In this document: in pieces, positions 29,148 to 36,961 of the stretch | Position numbering within the stretch: the stretch's first letter is position 1 | How the letters are laid out: the number at the start of each line of letters is the position of its first letter | NCBI GenBank assembly: GCA_963742405.1 | Contig: CAVUMB010000007.1 | Span: 248,001-312,000, forward strand | Direction: 5' to 3' | DNA length: 64,000 nt | Origin: JAGVSR01 sp963742405 | GTDB lineage: Bacteria; Pseudomonadota; Alphaproteobacteria; Rhizobiales; Hyphomicrobiaceae | Notes under the pieces: model-generated | The model's database searches: none | What the model was told of the DNA's origin: nothing | The model's input: only the letters and a program-made list of their open reading frames with translations | Position numbers and translations under genes: made by a program

Positions 29148-29648
29148 ATGAGCAAAATCATGGCAGACGAGACGAACGGCGCCGCCGCCGCGACTGAACC
29201 CGAAGCCGGTTCCATGCAGGTGCAGGTTCTCGGCCAGCACATCAAGGACCTATCGTTCGAGAACCCAAGCGTCGGCAAACTGCAAATCAAACAGGGTGAA
29301 AACCCCGCGGTTCAACTCGAGGTCAACGTCGAGGCGCAGCGTCTTGGTCCCGACGTTTTCGAAAGTACAATTCTATTCACCGCCACGGCATCCCACTCGG
29401 GCGGAAAAATATACGTTCTCGAACTCGTTTATGGCGGCGCGTTCCGTCTGCAGAACGTCCCACCGCAGGCCATGGAACCTTTCCTGCTCGTCAATTGCCC
29501 GACGCTGCTTTTCCCGTTCCTCCGCCGGATCGTCGCCGATGTCACACGCGAAGGCGGCTATCCGCCCCTGTGGCTCGATCCCGTCGATTTCGGCGCTCTT
29601 TACGTGCGCCGCCAGCAGGAACTCGCCAAAACCGCGGACCTTCAATGA
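29148..29648 (+). CDS. secB: Protein-export chaperone SecB
   Basis: Tetrameric chaperone that keeps preproteins unfolded and delivers them to SecA. 166 residues; conserved IKDLSFENPS, the substrate-groove strands, and the C-terminal PFLRRIVADVTREGGYPPLWLDPVDFGALY are diagnostic. Two in-frame ATGs (29148 and 29160) are candidates; neither has a strong ribosome-binding site. Follows fxsA on the same strand and ends one base from the convergent dnaQ stop. Confidence 0.95.
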   Translation: MSKIMADETNGAAAATEPEAGSMQVQVLGQHIKDLSFENPSVGKLQIKQGENPAVQLEVNVEAQRLGPDVFESTILFTATASHSGGKIYVLELVYGGAFRLQNVPPQAMEPFLLVNCPTLLFPFLRRIVADVTREGGYPPLWLDPVDFGALYVRRQQELAKTADLQ

Positions 29649-29649
29649 T

Positions 29650-30387
29650 TCAGGACGCTTGGTCGGTTTCGATATCCGACCGCGGATAAAAGCGCCGCCA
29701 CAGCGGGTTGGCGCCAAGCGTCTCCACGAATGACTGGTGCGCCGCCTTCATCTCCTGCGACAGCCTTTCGGGTAAGGCATGAGGCCGCTGTTCGGCTTTT
29801 CGCTGAGCCGCGCCCGCCCGCCGCGATGCCGTTTCCCTCGCCGACGACGACTGCGCGAGTCCGAGCGTGGCCTGACGCTCGCCCAGAAGCTCGACGTAAA
29901 CGTCCGCCAGCAACAGCGAATCCACCAGCGCGCCGTGCTTTGTGCGTTTCGAGTTATCGACGCCATAGCGCTTGCATAAGGCATCTAGGCTATTGGGCCC
30001 CGCCGGGTGCTTGCGCCGGGCAAGGGCCAGGGTGTCGACAACGCGGCTCATCGCAATCGCCGACTTCCCCGCCCGCACCAATTCCGCACTAAGAAAACCG
30101 ACGTCGAACGCGGCATTGTGAATGACGAGAATATCGGAGCCGATAAACTCAAGGAATGCGTCAGCGACCTGGGGAAAGCGCGGCTTGTCGCGCAGAAAAT
30201 CCGTCGAGATCCCATGAACGGCCTGCGCTTCCGCTGGCACATCACGATCTGGATTGAGAAACTGGTGGAACTCGCGTCCCGTCGGAATGCGATTGAACAG
30301 TTCGATGCAACCGATTTCAATCAGCCGGTCGCCCTTCGTTGGATCGAGGCCCGTTGTTTCGGTATCGAGCACGATCTCGCGCAGCAT
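29650..30387 (-). CDS. dnaQ: DNA polymerase III epsilon subunit
   Basis: 3'-5' proofreading exonuclease of the replicative polymerase, 245 residues. The DEDDh motifs are intact: VLDTETTGLD near residue 6, VIHNAAFDVGFL near 95, and HGALVDSLLLADVY with the histidine near 155. The C-terminal region (about 180-230) is the polymerase-binding tail, here Ala/Arg/Ser-rich. Start at ATG 30387; an upstream in-frame extension to 30417 is not conserved. Co-directional with coaE, 33 bases downstream of it. Confidence 0.95.
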   Translation of the reverse strand: MLREIVLDTETTGLDPTKGDRLIEIGCIELFNRIPTGREFHQFLNPDRDVPAEAQAVHGISTDFLRDKPRFPQVADAFLEFIGSDILVIHNAAFDVGFLSAELVRAGKSAIAMSRVVDTLALARRKHPAGPNSLDALCKRYGVDNSKRTKHGALVDSLLLADVYVELLGERQATLGLAQSSSARETASRRAGAAQRKAEQRPHALPERLSQEMKAAHQSFVETLGANPLWRRFYPRSDIETDQAS

Positions 30388-30420
30388 GATTAAAAGCCCC
30401 CCGGCCGGTATGCACAAATC

Positions 30421-31044
30421 TCAAAGCGGCAACCAATACTGTTTGAAAGCTTTGCCAACACGTCCACTCAACGCAGCCAGAATAGCATCCAGCTGGTGCA
30501 AAGAGCGCCCCGGAGGACCGTTCGTATCCACAACGAAATGAGCTCGCCGCCGCTTTTCTTCATCCGGCATCTGCCGCGCTATGATCTGCTCAAATTTTTC
30601 CAGCGTCATTCCCGGCCGCATCAGCGCTCGCTCGCGCTGCGCTTGTGCGTGTGCGCTGACGACAATGACGGCGTCGAGCGTCGCATCCAGCCCTGTTTCA
30701 TAAAGCAACGGCACATCGAGTAAGGCAATCCTGGCCCCCGAGGCGGCTGCCTCCCGAAGAAACGCCAATTCTCGTTCGCGAACAAGCGGATGCACAATCG
30801 CTTCAAGCCGCTTGAAACCGGCTGGATCGCGCTGCAGAGCATCCGACAGCACGGCCCGGTCAACGCCGGCCACAGATGTCGAACCCGGAAACGCATTCTC
30901 GATCGCTGGCACGGCTTCCCGGCGATAAATGTCGTGAACAGCAGCGTCCGCGTCGAAAACCGGGACGCCACGCGACGCTAAATGCGCGGCAGCCATCGAC
31001 TTGCCCATTGCGATGGATCCGGTGAGCCCCACAACCAACATCAT
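30421..31044 (-). CDS. coaE: Dephospho-CoA kinase
   Basis: Last step of coenzyme A synthesis: ATP-dependent phosphorylation of dephospho-CoA at the 3' position. 207 residues with P-loop GLTGSIAMGKSM (about 6-17), FDADAAVHDIY and LLDVPLLYETGLD. The P-loop ends GKSM where most homologues have GKST or GKSS; the conserved lysine is kept. The start overlaps the aroE stop by four bases. Part of the overlapping ppsR-maf-aroE-coaE operon. Confidence 0.93.
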   Translation of the reverse strand: MMLVVGLTGSIAMGKSMAAAHLASRGVPVFDADAAVHDIYRREAVPAIENAFPGSTSVAGVDRAVLSDALQRDPAGFKRLEAIVHPLVRERELAFLREAAASGARIALLDVPLLYETGLDATLDAVIVVSAHAQAQRERALMRPGMTLEKFEQIIARQMPDEEKRRRAHFVVDTNGPPGRSLHQLDAILAALSGRVGKAFKQYWLPL

Positions 31045-31874
31045 GTGGATCTCGCGATGTCGGCGCGCACGTGATCATAGAGCTCGGCGGTAACGTGCGG
31101 CCGCACGCCGAACCATTTCTCAAATCCTGGCACCGCTTGATGCAACAGCATGCCGAGCCCATCGACGGTTACCAACCCAAACGATCGGGCGCGTGAAAGG
31201 AACTCTGTTTCGAGGGGCACATAGACGATATCGCTGACTACCGTGTCGGCACTCATTCCGCCGAAATCGATGCCGGCGTCACCCTCGCCCTTCATCCCGA
31301 GCGTCGTCGTATTGACCACGACACTCGCCGATTTCGCAACTTCGTTGCGTTTCTCCCACGGATGCGCTGAAACCCGGGCGCCGAAGTGCCCGACCAGAGC
31401 TTCGCTCCGTGAGAAAGACCGATTGCAAACGATGACTTTTGCTACGCCCGCTTCAAGCAAGCCATGCACGATCGCCCGTGCCGCGCCGCCCGCGCCCAAA
31501 ATGAGCACCGGTGCATCTCGCTGGCACCACTGCGGTGCTTTTTGATTGAGGTAAGTCATGAATCCATAAGCGTCCGTATTCGACGCGCACAGCTGCCCAT
31601 TCGACAGCCATAACGTGTTAGCCGCCCCGATCGCTCGAGCTGCAGCATCCACGTCAACCGCCAGCGCTAGCACTGCTTCTTTATGCGGCACCGTCACGTT
31701 GCACCCGGCAAGACCGCGATCTTCCAACGTCGCCAGGAAAAATGGCAGGTCTTCGGGTCTGACCGGTTCGCGCGTATAGCTTCCCTCGATACCCAGCGTA
31801 TGCAGCCAGTATCCGTGAATAACTGGTGAGCGCGAATGCTCAATGGGCCAGCCGATGACACAGGCTCGCGTCAT
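31041..31874 (-). CDS. aroE: Shikimate dehydrogenase (NADP+)
   Basis: Reduces 3-dehydroshikimate to shikimate in the aromatic amino-acid pathway. 277 residues with the shikimate-binding PIEHSRSPVIHGYWL (about 10-24), catalytic VPHKEAVLAL (Lys near 68), NTDAYGF, and the NADP-binding GAGGAARAIVHGLLEAG followed by NRSFSRSEAL. Four-base overlaps with maf upstream and coaE downstream show a translationally coupled operon. Confidence 0.95.
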   Translation of the reverse strand: MTRACVIGWPIEHSRSPVIHGYWLHTLGIEGSYTREPVRPEDLPFFLATLEDRGLAGCNVTVPHKEAVLALAVDVDAAARAIGAANTLWLSNGQLCASNTDAYGFMTYLNQKAPQWCQRDAPVLILGAGGAARAIVHGLLEAGVAKVIVCNRSFSRSEALVGHFGARVSAHPWEKRNEVAKSASVVVNTTTLGMKGEGDAGIDFGGMSADTVVSDIVYVPLETEFLSRARSFGLVTVDGLGMLLHQAVPGFEKWFGVRPHVTAELYDHVRADIARST

Positions 31875-32470
31875 ACGCGCCCGCCCTCGATGTCGCGCAA
31901 TGCGCCAAGCAGAGGCAACAGCGGCATCCCCATTATCGTAAAATGATCGCCGTCGATCCGCTCGAACAACCGGATACCGGGACCTTCAATTTGGTAGGCG
32001 CCAACGCAGCCGAAAATGCGATCGCCTGCCTCGTTGAGATAACTCTCGATGTCGTTCGCCGACAATGACCGCATCGCGAGTGTCGCCGTCGAAACCGTTC
32101 GCCATATAACACGATCGCCGACCGCCACTGCCACGGCCGAAAACAACAGATGCGTGTCACCCTGCAAAGCAACAAGGGTCTTGCGTGCTCCTTCGCGTGA
32201 ACCTGGCTTCGACAAGACCTGATTACGAAAGCTCAGGATCTGGTCGGCGCCGATCACCGTGGCGTCCGGATGCGTCACAGCCACCGCCGAGGCCTTGGCT
32301 TCAGCCAGCGCGACGGCCATGTCACGGTGCGTTGCAGAACCGGTCAATCGCTCGCGGACAAGATCCTCATCGACGTCGGCAAGCACGACATCGTAACGCA
32401 AGCCGGCGTGTGCCAGCATCTGTTGTCGCGCCGCCGACCCGGACGCCAGAATGAGACCCCCCCGCGTCAT
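31871..32470 (-). CDS. maf: Maf-like nucleotide pyrophosphatase
   Basis: Maf-family nucleoside triphosphate pyrophosphatase thought to clear non-canonical or methylated nucleotides. 199 residues with the N-terminal LASGSAARQQML motif, the VIGADQILSF stretch with its conserved Asp-Gln and the FGCVGAYQIEGPGIRLFERIDGD segment. Which subtype (dTTP/UTP or 7-methyl-GTP) is not clear from sequence. Overlaps ppsR upstream and aroE downstream by four bases each. Confidence 0.9.
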   Translation of the reverse strand: MTRGGLILASGSAARQQMLAHAGLRYDVVLADVDEDLVRERLTGSATHRDMAVALAEAKASAVAVTHPDATVIGADQILSFRNQVLSKPGSREGARKTLVALQGDTHLLFSAVAVAVGDRVIWRTVSTATLAMRSLSANDIESYLNEAGDRIFGCVGAYQIEGPGIRLFERIDGDHFTIMGMPLLPLLGALRDIEGGRV

Positions 32471-33318
32471 GACGCGCTCTCGATGCCCCGAGTCTCGGAA
32501 CGACGATTGTTCATCAACTGAATGACCGTCGCCGCGGTCTCCTCGACGGACTTGCGCGTGACATCGATCACGGGCCAGCCGTGATCGGCACAGACCCGGC
32601 GCGAATAGGCTATCTCCTCGGCGATCTGCGTTCGGTCGGCATAGGCGTTGATATCGCGGTCAGACATCAGCAGCGCGCGATTGCGGCGCACTTCCGTAAT
32701 GCGGTCCACGCTCGCGATCAGACAAACGATAAACGCGGAATGCGAACCTGTTAGCGCCGGCGGCAGCGGGATCTCAGGCACGAGCGGCAGATTGGTGGTT
32801 TTGTACCCACGCTGAGCCAGATATATGCTGGTCGGCGTCTTCGACGTCCGCGAAATGCCGAGCAGAATGATGTCGGCTTTATTCAAATCTTCCGGCAGCC
32901 GCCCGTCGTCGTGCTGCATCGTAAAATTCAAAGCATCGATTCGCTTGAAGTAGCTGGCGTCGAGCACGTGCTGGCCGGCGACAGTCGGCGTCTGCGGGGC
33001 ACCAAGATATGACTCGAATACTTGCATGATCGGCTGCAGCACCGCGTGCGCCGGCACATTCAATTCCCGACACCGGTCTTCAAGTTCGCCCACGAGTTCA
33101 CGATTGACCACCGTGTACAACACGATGCCAGGAGCCTGCTCGATTTCCTGCAGGACACGCCGCAACTGACGCGGTGTCCGCACAAGTGGATGCATATGCT
33201 CGATGGGCTTCAACGTCGAATACTGCGCCGCCGCCGCCTTGGCGATCGCCGTCAACGTATCTCCCGTAGAATCGGAGACGAGATGCATATGATAGTAGCT
33301 GGGTAGGGTGTTGGGCAT
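32467..33318 (-). CDS. ppsR: Pyruvate,water/phosphate dikinase regulatory protein (DUF299 kinase/phosphorylase)
   Basis: Bifunctional serine/threonine kinase and phosphorylase that inactivates or reactivates pyruvate phosphate dikinase or PEP synthase. 283 residues; MHLVSDSTGDTL opens the conserved domain, and GISRTSKTPTSIYLAQRG (about 154-171) is the P-loop-like motif. The homologue next to hemE, known as RP001 in Rickettsia, marks the origin side in several alphaproteobacteria. First gene of the minus-strand operon that runs away from the putative origin. Confidence 0.92.
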   Translation of the reverse strand: MPNTLPSYYHMHLVSDSTGDTLTAIAKAAAAQYSTLKPIEHMHPLVRTPRQLRRVLQEIEQAPGIVLYTVVNRELVGELEDRCRELNVPAHAVLQPIMQVFESYLGAPQTPTVAGQHVLDASYFKRIDALNFTMQHDDGRLPEDLNKADIILLGISRTSKTPTSIYLAQRGYKTTNLPLVPEIPLPPALTGSHSAFIVCLIASVDRITEVRRNRALLMSDRDINAYADRTQIAEEIAYSRRVCADHGWPVIDVTRKSVEETAATVIQLMNNRRSETRGIESAS

Positions 33319-33730
33319 CTGTGGACAACGGGTCGGGTTATCAACGGGGCCGGCCACACCGGCGATCCTGTCCCGTCGTCACTGTGGAGTTCGCCTGTCA
33401 AATACCCACATTCGAACCCGCCGGGATAGCCCCCACCCGTTTTCCTCCCCGATTGGGGATTGATACTTTCTGCTGACGGTGTGCGTCACGTCTCCCCAGG
33501 GTATCCCCAGCGGTTGCAACTGCACGTTGTTTGGCAACACCTTGACTTCCCATAACGCATCCGGCCCTGGTAGGGGTCTGTCGTCGCTGCCACTAGGTCG
33601 TGTCAGGCGAACGGTGCACAATGAAGAACCGTTGGAAAACCTGGGTAGTTCGTCTGAATTACCGCAATCCTCGGTCTAAGAGTCACAACAAAAACCAAGA
33701 AGACTCTCTATCAGGATTAAAGGGATACGA
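33319..33730. other. Candidate chromosomal replication origin (ppsR-hemE intergenic region)
   Basis: 412 bases with no gene, between divergent ppsR and hemE, the location of the mapped origin in Caulobacter and of inferred origins in other alphaproteobacteria. Visible elements: a DnaA-box-like TGTGGACAA (33320-33328, reverse of TTGTCCACA), a second TTATCAACG at 33338-33346, weaker TACCCACA (33403-33410), and CCCCAGGGTATCCCCAG repeats near 33494-33510. Genes diverge from this point on both sides. It lacks an obvious long AT-rich unwinding stretch and a clear CtrA pair (TTAA-N7-TTAA), so the call is by synteny more than by motifs. It must also hold the hemE and ppsR promoters. Confidence 0.45.
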
Positions 33731-34801
33731 ATGTCGACTGCCGGGATAGACAGCCAAAAAAACCGCAAGCTGATGCAAGTGCTCGGCGGCCAAGTCCTAC
33801 CAACGCCACCTATCTGGCTCATGCGCCAGGCGGGCCGGTACCTTCCCGAATATCGTGCCACGCGCGGCGAAGCCGGCGGCTTTCTCAAACTCTGCTACAC
33901 TCCGTCACTTGCTGCTGAAGTGACGTTGCAACCAATCCGGCGTTACGGCTTCGATGCCGCCATCCTGTTTTCCGACATCCTCGTTGTGCCGGATGCCCTG
34001 GGCCAGAGCGTGTCGTTTCTCGAAGGCGAAGGTCCCAAGCTCGAACCCATTCAATCAGCCGCTGAGTTGAACCGCCTCGACCGCTCGAAAACCGGCACAA
34101 AATTCGGACTGATCTGCGAAACGGTCACTCGCCTTCGTCAAGACCTTCCCAGCGAGACCACACTGATCGGCTTTTGTGGAGCGCCATGGACGGTGGCAAC
34201 TTACGTCGTCGGTGGTGAAGGGTCATCCGATCAGGCCGCGGCCCGCCGCTTCGCTTATCGCGACCCGAAAGGCTTCCAACAGCTGATCGATATTCTTGTC
34301 GATACGTCTGTTGATTATCTGAGCCAGCAGATCGAGGCCGGCGCCGACACGGTTATGGTCTTCGATAGCTGGGCCGGTACACTGCCCGATCGCGAGTTTG
34401 CCACTTGGGTCACCGCTCCGACGGCACGCCTGGTGCGGGAATTGAAAAAGCGCCATCCCAGCGTTCCGGTGATCGGATTTCCGCGTGGCGCGGGATCGAA
34501 TGCTCTCGGGTTCGTCAAGGAAACCGGCGTTGATGGCGTTGGCTGTGATACCGCGATGCCGCTGCACGATATGCGCGTTCTAGCCAAGGACGCCGGCGTC
34601 GCCGTCCAAGGCAATATCGACCCGCTTCTTCTCGTGGCCGGCGGTGAGGCCCTCGACCGGCGCATCGATGAAACGCTGCAAGCCATGCGCGGCTTGCCCC
34701 ACATCTTCAATCTCGGCCATGGCATCGTTCCCGACACGCCCCCTGACCATGTCGCCCGCCTCATGGAGCGCGTGCGTGCCTTCGCAAAGGTTCACGCATG
34801 A
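33731..34801 (+). CDS. hemE: Uroporphyrinogen decarboxylase
   Basis: Converts uroporphyrinogen III to coproporphyrinogen III in haem synthesis. 356 residues, normal length; substrate-binding PPIWLMRQAGRYLPEYRATR (about 25-44), FSDILVVPDALG, GFCGAPWTVATYVVGG, DSWAG and NLGHGIVPDTPPDHV are all present. Overlaps hemJ by four bases, so the two haem genes form an operon. Confidence 0.97.
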   Translation: MSTAGIDSQKNRKLMQVLGGQVLPTPPIWLMRQAGRYLPEYRATRGEAGGFLKLCYTPSLAAEVTLQPIRRYGFDAAILFSDILVVPDALGQSVSFLEGEGPKLEPIQSAAELNRLDRSKTGTKFGLICETVTRLRQDLPSETTLIGFCGAPWTVATYVVGGEGSSDQAAARRFAYRDPKGFQQLIDILVDTSVDYLSQQIEAGADTVMVFDSWAGTLPDREFATWVTAPTARLVRELKKRHPSVPVIGFPRGAGSNALGFVKETGVDGVGCDTAMPLHDMRVLAKDAGVAVQGNIDPLLLVAGGEALDRRIDETLQAMRGLPHIFNLGHGIVPDTPPDHVARLMERVRAFAKVHA

Positions 34802-35325
34802 CGACCGCAGTAGAGGATAAATCAGCCGGCTCGCGGGCTGGCGCAGCGCTCGTCTTCACCGTCGTGATCACTGCGCTGGTCATCTTCTTTTTTGGCGATC
34901 GGGCATACCTTTGGATCAAGGCGATCCACGTTGTAGCAATCATTTCGTGGATGGCGGGGCTGCTCTATCTGCCGCGGCTGTTCATCTACCATTGCGATGC
35001 GCCGAAAGGCTCCGTCCAATCTGAAACGTTCAAGATCATGGAAGGGCGACTACTCAACATCATCATGACGCCGGCGATGGTGATCACGTGGGTGCTTGGG
35101 CTCTGGCTTGCATGGCAGCAGGAGTTTTTCAGCCAAGGCTGGATGATCGCAAAAATTGTCCTCGTTTTCGTACTTTCAGGCGTACACGGATATTTCTCGG
35201 CTTCGGCCCGAGCGTTTCGTCAGGATCGCAACGAGAAGCCGCCGCGCCACTGGCGGATCGTGAACGAAGTGCCAACATTGCTGATGGTCGCGATCGTGAT
35301 CCTGGTGGTTGTGAAGCCATTTTGA
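34798..35325 (+). CDS. hemJ: Protoporphyrinogen IX oxidase HemJ
   Basis: Membrane oxidase making protoporphyrin IX in bacteria lacking HemG/HemY. 175 residues with about five transmembrane helices. The conserved haem-binding histidine and lysine region is AIHVVAIISWMAGLLYLPRL (about 42-61) followed by FIYHCDA. The ATG overlaps the hemE stop, linking two haem steps in one operon. In older annotations the family is UPF0093/CopD-like. Confidence 0.9.
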   Translation: MTTAVEDKSAGSRAGAALVFTVVITALVIFFFGDRAYLWIKAIHVVAIISWMAGLLYLPRLFIYHCDAPKGSVQSETFKIMEGRLLNIIMTPAMVITWVLGLWLAWQQEFFSQGWMIAKIVLVFVLSGVHGYFSASARAFRQDRNEKPPRHWRIVNEVPTLLMVAIVILVVVKPF

Positions 35326-35439
35326 GCCGCGTCTGACCGACTGATCCCGCCTCGTCGCAATCGGATGCGTAGGAAAGACTTTTGCTTTTCAAACGATTCT
35401 GCTAACACTCCTGCGTCTCGACGAAGATTTTGCGGTCTC

Positions 35440-35588
35440 TCCGGCCGCGAACAGGTCCAGGTCGGCCCCAGTCAGCGGCTCGTACCGGACAACCAAGCGC
35501 GTTATCAGACTGCGCTTTTCAACTCCCCACCCACCTTGGCGCGCGGCCTCAATACCCCACCTCTGCCGCAGCCACGCGGAGCACATGA
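35440..35588 (+). promoter_or_regulatory. rho: C-rich rho leader with possible Rho-utilisation site
   Basis: The 263-base hemJ-rho gap ends in a C-rich, relatively G-poor stretch (about 35518-35570, many CCC and CCAC blocks) immediately before rho. Such unstructured C-rich leaders allow autogenous Rho-dependent attenuation in E. coli, so this is plausible feedback control. Ribosome-binding site GGAG at 35578-35581, seven bases before the ATG at 35589. A 75-codon open frame (35365-35592) overlaps the rho start, but nothing shows it is translated. Confidence 0.4.
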
Positions 35589-36854
35589 ATGAGTGAAGTA
35601 AAGCTCGAAGACCTCAAACGCAAAACACCGACGGAGCTTTTGAGCTTCGCGGAAGAGGTCGGCGTTGAAAATGCAAGCACCCTGCGTAAGCAGGAATTGA
35701 TGTTTGCGACGCTGAAACAACTCGCTGCAAAAGATATCGAAATAGCCGGGATCGGCGTCGTTGAAGTACTGCAGGATGGCTTCGGCTTTCTGCGCTCACC
35801 CGACGCCAATTATCTGCCAGGCCCTGACGACATCTACATCTCACCGAGCCAGATTCGCCGTTTTGCGCTGCGAACCGGCGACACCGTCGAAGGCCAGATT
35901 CGGAGCCCCAAAGAGGGCGAGCGGTACTTCGCATTGGTCAAGGTCAACAAAATCAATTTCGAAGATCCCGAAGCCACCAAGCACAAGATCCACTTCGACA
36001 ACCTGACACCGCTTTACCCGACGAAGTGGCTGAAGATGGAAATCGAAGATCCGACGATCAAGGATTTCTCCGCCCGTGTGATCGACATCGTTTCGCCGCT
36101 TGGCAAAGGCCAGCGCGGGTTGATCGTCGCCCCCCCGCGCACCGGTAAGACGGTCCTACTGCAAAACATCGCCCACGCGATTTCAACCAATCATCCCGAG
36201 TGCTATCTGATGGTGCTGCTCATCGACGAGCGGCCAGAAGAAGTCACCGACATGCAGCGCACCGTCAAAGGCGAGGTTATTTCCTCCACGTTCGACGAGC
36301 CCCCATCGCGCCACGTGCAGGTCTCGGAAATGGTCATCGAAAAGGCCAAGCGTCTCGTCGAACACAAGCGCGATGTCGTGATCCTGCTCGACTCGATCAC
36401 GCGCCTCGGCCGCGCTTACAATACCGTCGTGCCGTCTTCTGGTAAGGTGCTGACCGGCGGCGTCGACAGCAACGCACTGCAGCGTCCGAAGCGTTTCTTC
36501 GGCGCCGCGCGTAACATCGAGGAAGGCGGCTCGCTCACCATCATCGCGACGGCTCTTGTCGAGACCGGCTCGCGAATGGACGAAGTCATCTTCGAAGAGT
36601 TTAAGGGCACCGGTAACTCCGAAATCATCCTTGACCGCAAGGTTTCCGATAAGCGGGTCTTCCCGGCCATTGACGTTGCTCGCTCCGGAACGCGCAAGGA
36701 AGATCTCTTGATCCCGAAGGATCAGCTCAAGAAGGTTTACGTCCTCCGTCGCATTTTGAATCCGATGGGCACGATGGACTCGATCGAGTTCCTGATCGAC
36801 AAGCTGAAGTCGACCAAGACGAACGGCGAATTCTTCCAGCAGATGAATACCTGA
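35589..36854 (+). CDS. rho: Transcription termination factor Rho
   Basis: Hexameric RNA-dependent ATPase/helicase that terminates transcription. 421 residues: N-terminal helix bundle, cold-shock-like RNA-binding domain (GVVEVLQDGFGFLRSPDANYL, about 55-75), Walker A APPRTGKTVLLQN (near 180), Walker B VVILLDSITRLGRAYN, and the Q-loop/R-loop region TGGVDSNALQRPKRFFGAARN. Normal length, no insertion. Followed by a strong intrinsic terminator. Confidence 0.97.
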   Translation: MSEVKLEDLKRKTPTELLSFAEEVGVENASTLRKQELMFATLKQLAAKDIEIAGIGVVEVLQDGFGFLRSPDANYLPGPDDIYISPSQIRRFALRTGDTVEGQIRSPKEGERYFALVKVNKINFEDPEATKHKIHFDNLTPLYPTKWLKMEIEDPTIKDFSARVIDIVSPLGKGQRGLIVAPPRTGKTVLLQNIAHAISTNHPECYLMVLLIDERPEEVTDMQRTVKGEVISSTFDEPPSRHVQVSEMVIEKAKRLVEHKRDVVILLDSITRLGRAYNTVVPSSGKVLTGGVDSNALQRPKRFFGAARNIEEGGSLTIIATALVETGSRMDEVIFEEFKGTGNSEIILDRKVSDKRVFPAIDVARSGTRKEDLLIPKDQLKKVYVLRRILNPMGTMDSIEFLIDKLKSTKTNGEFFQQMNT

Positions 36855-36890
36855 CACGACGCTGCCGAAGACAAGTTGCTAGAAACGCGA

Positions 36891-36930
36891 CAACGAAAAG
36901 GGCCGCTACATCAGCGGCCCTTTTTCGTTG
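36891..36930. terminator. Intrinsic terminator after rho
   Basis: Arms CAACGAAAAGGGCCGC and GCGGCCCTTTTTCGTTG (one extra T in the right arm) around TACATCA give a long stem with A-run and T-run. It can serve rho and the convergent desaturase gene. Confidence 0.88.
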
Positions 36931-36961
36931 TTCGCCCAGTCCGCATACTCAGTCAGCCTCG

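Noticed and set aside
33401..33440. tRNA-like TTCGAACCC stretch
   Set aside because: No cloverleaf or acceptor stem can be drawn around it.
35365..35592. 75-codon frame overlapping the rho start as a leader peptide
   Set aside because: No ribosome-binding site and no conservation known; kept only as a note in the rho leader entry.
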